Below, in pieces: positions 61,331-64,000 of a stretch of 64,000 bases of DNA. Source of the stretch: Kryptolebias marmoratus (Eukaryota; Chordata; Actinopteri; Cyprinodontiformes; Rivulidae). Below the pieces are notes generated by a model. The model had not been told where the DNA came from. It ran no database searches and saw only the letters and a list, made by a program, of their open reading frames with translations. Position 1 is the first letter of the stretch; each line of letters begins with the position of its first letter. The stretch spans positions 10,022,826 through 10,086,825 of the forward strand of contig NC_051439.1 of the NCBI RefSeq assembly GCF_001649575.2, written 5' to 3'. Position numbers and translations under genes: made by a program.

Positions 61331-61800
61331 TCATGTGTTGATGCTGTTGCTGATCATATCATCTGTTGATTTAAATATGCCATAAACTCTATCTGATTGC
61401 TTCTGGGAGTAAAGCTTGTGAAGTAGAAGTGGAAGTTTCTGTTGTTCAGCACAGAAGGGGGTGTGTTCCCCTAAAGAAAGGCGGGCTGTTCTCCCTGGGG
61501 TCCTGAGCCAAGCTGGGTTATGTAACGAACAGCTTCTCATCCTGATGGGGGGAAAGTTTACACCGACTCGGCTCTGCTCGGTTCTGTTTGGGGGACACGC
61601 GTCTGCAGACCCTGGGACTAATGACATGCTGGCATCAGGAACTGGTTTCTAGCCAAGTCTCTGCCTTCCAGTTGCTCCCCTGATTGAAAGCCGACCCTAA
61701 CCCCAGACGGAGATCAGGCAGTTTTGGGGGGTTTTTTGTCGGATAATGAGACGTTTCTGTGCGCCGGAGGCAGAACTCTGAAACGGGAGTTTGGGGTACG
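61331..61800 (+). promoter_or_regulatory. cys1: cys1 promoter and 5' UTR region
   Basis: CpG content rises steeply toward the cys1 start. No TATA box is evident. The exact transcription start cannot be read. A 12-codon upstream ORF (ATG at 61746, stop at 61781) lies in the presumed 5' UTR and ends 19 nt before the cys1 ATG. A GTG-initiated in-frame extension at 61759 was not accepted because eukaryotic starts are ATG. Confidence 0.45.
61746..61781 (+). other. Upstream ORF of cys1 (11 codons plus stop)
   Basis: ATGAGACGT to TGA, in a different frame from cys1, ending 19 nt before its ATG. If transcribed it could lower cys1 translation. The start context (A at -3 is not clear-cut, A at +4) is weaker than that of the main ATG. 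Confidence 0.4.
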
Positions 61801-62688
61801 ATGGGGTCCGCCACAAGCAGAGGGAAGAGGGTCGCGCCCGAGTGCGTCGGCGAGGTAAGAGGTACCAAACCGGGAGCCGCCGAGCAGGACGGAGGTCCGT
61901 TCCGGCGGCTGAGGGTCCACGGCGCGCTGCGTAACGCGCGGAGCCGCGCGCAGCCAGACAGCGAGGGGCGCGACTCGGACGTCTCAGAGGACGACGAGGC
62001 TCGAGGGCTGGAATGTGATCCGAAAACCGCCCCAAAGAGGACTTTCATCGGGTCCAAAACGTACGGGCTGTGCCACTTTGGTCAGGAGGAGGAGGAGGAG
62101 GAGGAGGAGGAGGAGGAGGCCGGGCCGCGCGTCGCGCACCGTGCGTCAAAGGACGGAAACAAGACGCAACACACACCTGAGGGCTTCATTCAGCACAATG
62201 TAAGGGCTTTTATCTCTTTATTTACTCATCGAACTGCCTGGTGATTCATCTTGTTATGCAAGTTCCAGAAACTCAAACACAAGATGGTTTTAAACTGAGA
62301 AGAGAAACTAACATCCTTTGCATTTCTGCCCCCCCACCAGTCTCAGTCCTCCTCACAGACGCTTTTGGCAAGAGGGACCTTGTTAGAAAACGGGCCCACA
62401 TCAGAGAAACAGCCGTAAGTGGACAGCTCCCATGAATGATTCATTTCTTTACTCCGTGGAGTAAAAAAAAAGAGGCTTGGCCAGATCAAATTCACCTTAA
62501 AGGGATTGAAGTGTTGTCAGTGAGCAGATCGGATCTGTCGGATGATTCCTCGCCTTTAATCCACACGTTCGTCCCCTTTCCACAGGACTTCTGACAGCTG
62601 CCACAGCTCTCCTGTCACCACGCCAGTCATCCTGTACGATGGGTCAGAGGAGGAGCTGATGGACACGATTGAAAGAGAGTTCAGCTGA
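61801..62688 (+). CDS. cys1: Cystin-1, cilium membrane-associated protein (3 exons, 191 aa)
   Basis: Join 61801-62199, 62341-62414, 62586-62688: 576 nt, 191 residues plus stop. Junctions are CACAAT|GTAAGG, CCCACCAG|TCTC, AACAGCC|GTAAGT and TTTCCACAG|GACT; the frame stays open. The start MGSATSRGKR carries the N-myristoylation signal (Gly2), as in mammalian cystin MGSGSSR; the ATG has A at -3 and G at +4. Residues about 24-32 (GAAEQDGG) resemble the AxEGG ciliary-targeting motif of mammalian cystin. Residues 96-106 are eleven Glu from a (GAG)n repeat. The tail, LYDGSEEELMDTIEREFS, matches the human end (SYDHSEEGLMASIEREYCR from memory). Cystin is an adaptor at the membrane of primary cilia; loss causes the mouse cpk kidney cysts. 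The fish protein is longer than human (158). A second donor-like GAG|GTAAGA at 61855 would cut exon 1 after codon 18. Confidence 0.92.
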
Positions 62689-63640
62689 CAGCTCAGCTCG
62701 GAATGCCGCAGCAGACCGATACACGGGTTTTGAACACGAGAAGCCGGGATCTGCGCTGCTGCATCTGCAGCCCAACAGGACCCCGAACAGATGCCAGGAG
62801 GTTCTGCTTGTGCTTGAGCAGTGAGTGTTAACTGACAGAAGGCCTCCTCGGTTTGTTATCTGGGACATCAGGGTGTCACGTCATCCCATTATTCCTGCCG
62901 CGCTCCCTCAGAGTGCACTTACTTGTCACCCATTACTTATATTGTTTCAGCTCGCCTTTTAATAAGTAAAGAGGCCCCAGAGTTTTCTGTCTGATCTAAC
63001 TCGGGTTGTTTTGGAGCACCGGTCGCTTCGTCTCGAGCTGGATTTTAATTTGTCACACGTGGCAGGAGTTTCCGAAGGCGAGGGAAGTAAGCGTTTAGTC
63101 AAGGCTTTCCTCCAGTTCCTGCACTTTGCCGCCGAACGGAGGAGGAATGTGGCACTTGGAATCAGACTAACACAGCTGCATTTCTGTTGACACAAGCCAG
63201 CCAGATTTAAACACACACACACGCAAAAAAAAGGCTGCTGCCACTCAGTGGCTGAGCTCAGGAGTTGTGCTCTTATTGCATTTGTCCAAAAAGAAGCAGC
63301 TTTTTATATGGGTTTTAAATTAAAAGTTCTCAGAACAAAACGGTTGTGTGTGTGTGTAATGTGTGTGTTTACAGCCGTATGACCTGATAATCAGCATCAC
63401 AAAGCTTTTTCTGATAGCTTATTTAATCGTATCACTCATTATACGGATACTCTGTTACAGTTCTGGTAGGCAGACTTTACAAAAAGAAAAATGTATATTT
63501 GTAAAACAATAAAATAAAAACGCCATAAAATATTCCGCTCAGTGTATTTTACAAATTAAAATGGCTAAACCCTGGTTAGAAAAGTAAAATATGGCACTCT
63601 TTTTTTGGGGAGGGGAGGGGGGAGTCGTTTCAGATCTTAT
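62689..63640 (+). other. cys1 3' UTR and convergent intergenic space
   Basis: Sequence between the cys1 stop and the klhdc1-like stop. AATAAA at 63509-63514 on the plus strand is a candidate poly(A) signal for cys1; the true 3' end may be earlier or later. Frames on the minus strand (74 and 87 codons) resemble nothing. Confidence 0.45.
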
Positions 63641-63988
63641 TTAACTGGTATTTTGCTTCTTTGAAGGCCTGTAGAAGGATATCCTCCTCTGGAGTGCCTT
63701 GAGAAGTTTGGGAGGTAGAAGAGGAAGCTGGTTTCTGAGCTTCTCCGAGTTTCTCACATTCTTTGCAACGTAATCCTCACAAATCCTGTCAACAGCAAAA
63801 AAAAACATCTGTTATTTCACTTTTTCACTTGTTTGTTTAATATCGTGTGCTGTGCAACGTCACTTACATTATTGTCCTGTCAGTTTTTGAAATGCAATTC
63901 TGACAAAACATGAACAGTTTTGTTTTTTTTTTTACCTAAACAGAGGGTACGGCTGCGTCTGGAAAACAAGTGCTTCATTGCAGTGGCC
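63641..63988 (-). CDS. klhdc1: C-terminal two exons of a Kelch-domain CRL substrate receptor (klhdc1-like), partial
   Basis: Two minus-strand exons: 63988-63936 (53 nt; acceptor TTTTTCAG, donor TTTAG|GTAAAA) and 63785-63641 (acceptor GCTGTTGACAG, stop TAA at 63643-63641). They join in frame to 65 residues. The first exon reads GHCNEALVFQTQPYPLF, the end of the Kelch propeller and linker. The second starts RICEDYVAKN. PLFRICEDYV fits the elongin BC-box pattern and LPLLPPKLLKAL the cullin box, so together they form a SOCS-type box. From memory, human KLHDC1 has FQTQPYSLLRSCLDCI and SLLPPKLLQ here, closer than KLHDC2. KLHDC1/2 read C-terminal degrons for CUL5/CUL2 ubiquitin ligases. The rest of the gene lies beyond 64000. 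It faces cys1 tail to tail. Confidence 0.8.
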
Positions 63989-64000
63989 CTGAAAAACACA

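Noticed and set aside
61759..61800. GTG-started 14-codon extension of cys1
   Set aside because: Vertebrate genes start at ATG, and the ATG at 61801 has the family-typical MGS myristoylation signal and good context.

Overview
The window is nuclear DNA from a ray-finned fish. It is AT-rich, intron- and intergene-dominated, full of teleost-type Tc1/mariner relics, SINE/LINE debris, microsatellites and two assembly gaps (878 N at 8871-9748, 35 N at 60722-60756). Small coding exons carry GT/AG splice sites. No bacterial, viral or organellar gene set is present. The repeat families look like those of spiny-rayed fishes, possibly killifish relatives, but that is an impression. All family matches below were made by reading and from memory, without a search.

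Three protein-coding loci can be supported. (1) A 48-codon microprotein at 14979-14833 on the minus strand reads as tunar, the conserved short ORF inside the TUNA/megamind 'long non-coding' RNA: an acidic/charged N-terminus followed by one membrane helix. Its probable 5' noncoding exon ends at a splice donor at 21384. A RFX-type X-box at 22195-22209 lies about 0.4 kb further upstream. (2) A complete three-exon cys1 (cystin-1, a cilium membrane-associated protein) is at 61801-62688 on the plus strand. It has an N-myristoylation start (MGSATS), a degenerate ciliary-targeting motif, an 11-residue Glu tract and the conserved cystin tail. (3) The last two coding exons of a klhdc1-like gene (Kelch substrate receptor of a cullin-RING ligase, ending in a SOCS-type box) are at 63988-63641 on the minus strand, convergent with cys1. 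In human these genes lie on 14q32 (TUNAR), 2p25 (CYS1) and 14q21 (KLHDC1), so the fish segment joins pieces that are separate in human.

Layout: 1-14.4 kb is intergenic, with a 1.1-kb inverted-repeat element, an almost intact Tc1-type element with 416-bp terminal inverted repeats and TA target duplication, and copies of a dispersed repeat. 14.4-21.8 kb is the tunar unit; its intron holds a decayed Tc1 copy, a LINE scrap and a tRNA-like SINE. 22-61 kb is a gene desert with stretches that look like conserved noncoding elements (homeobox-, SOX- and RFX-like motifs), old Tc1 relics, a long (GATA)n microsatellite, and two families of dispersed repeats, one carrying a YY1-like motif in most copies and the other a TTTTAGCTA-rich tandem. 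61.8-64 kb holds cys1 and the end of klhdc1.

The most rewarding items are the tunar microprotein, which length-filtered gene finders would miss, the nearly identical long inverted repeats flanking an unsequenced Tc1 core, and the clusters of candidate regulatory elements between tunar and cys1. The three genes are not an operon or a shared pathway; nothing here shows they work together beyond being neighbours.
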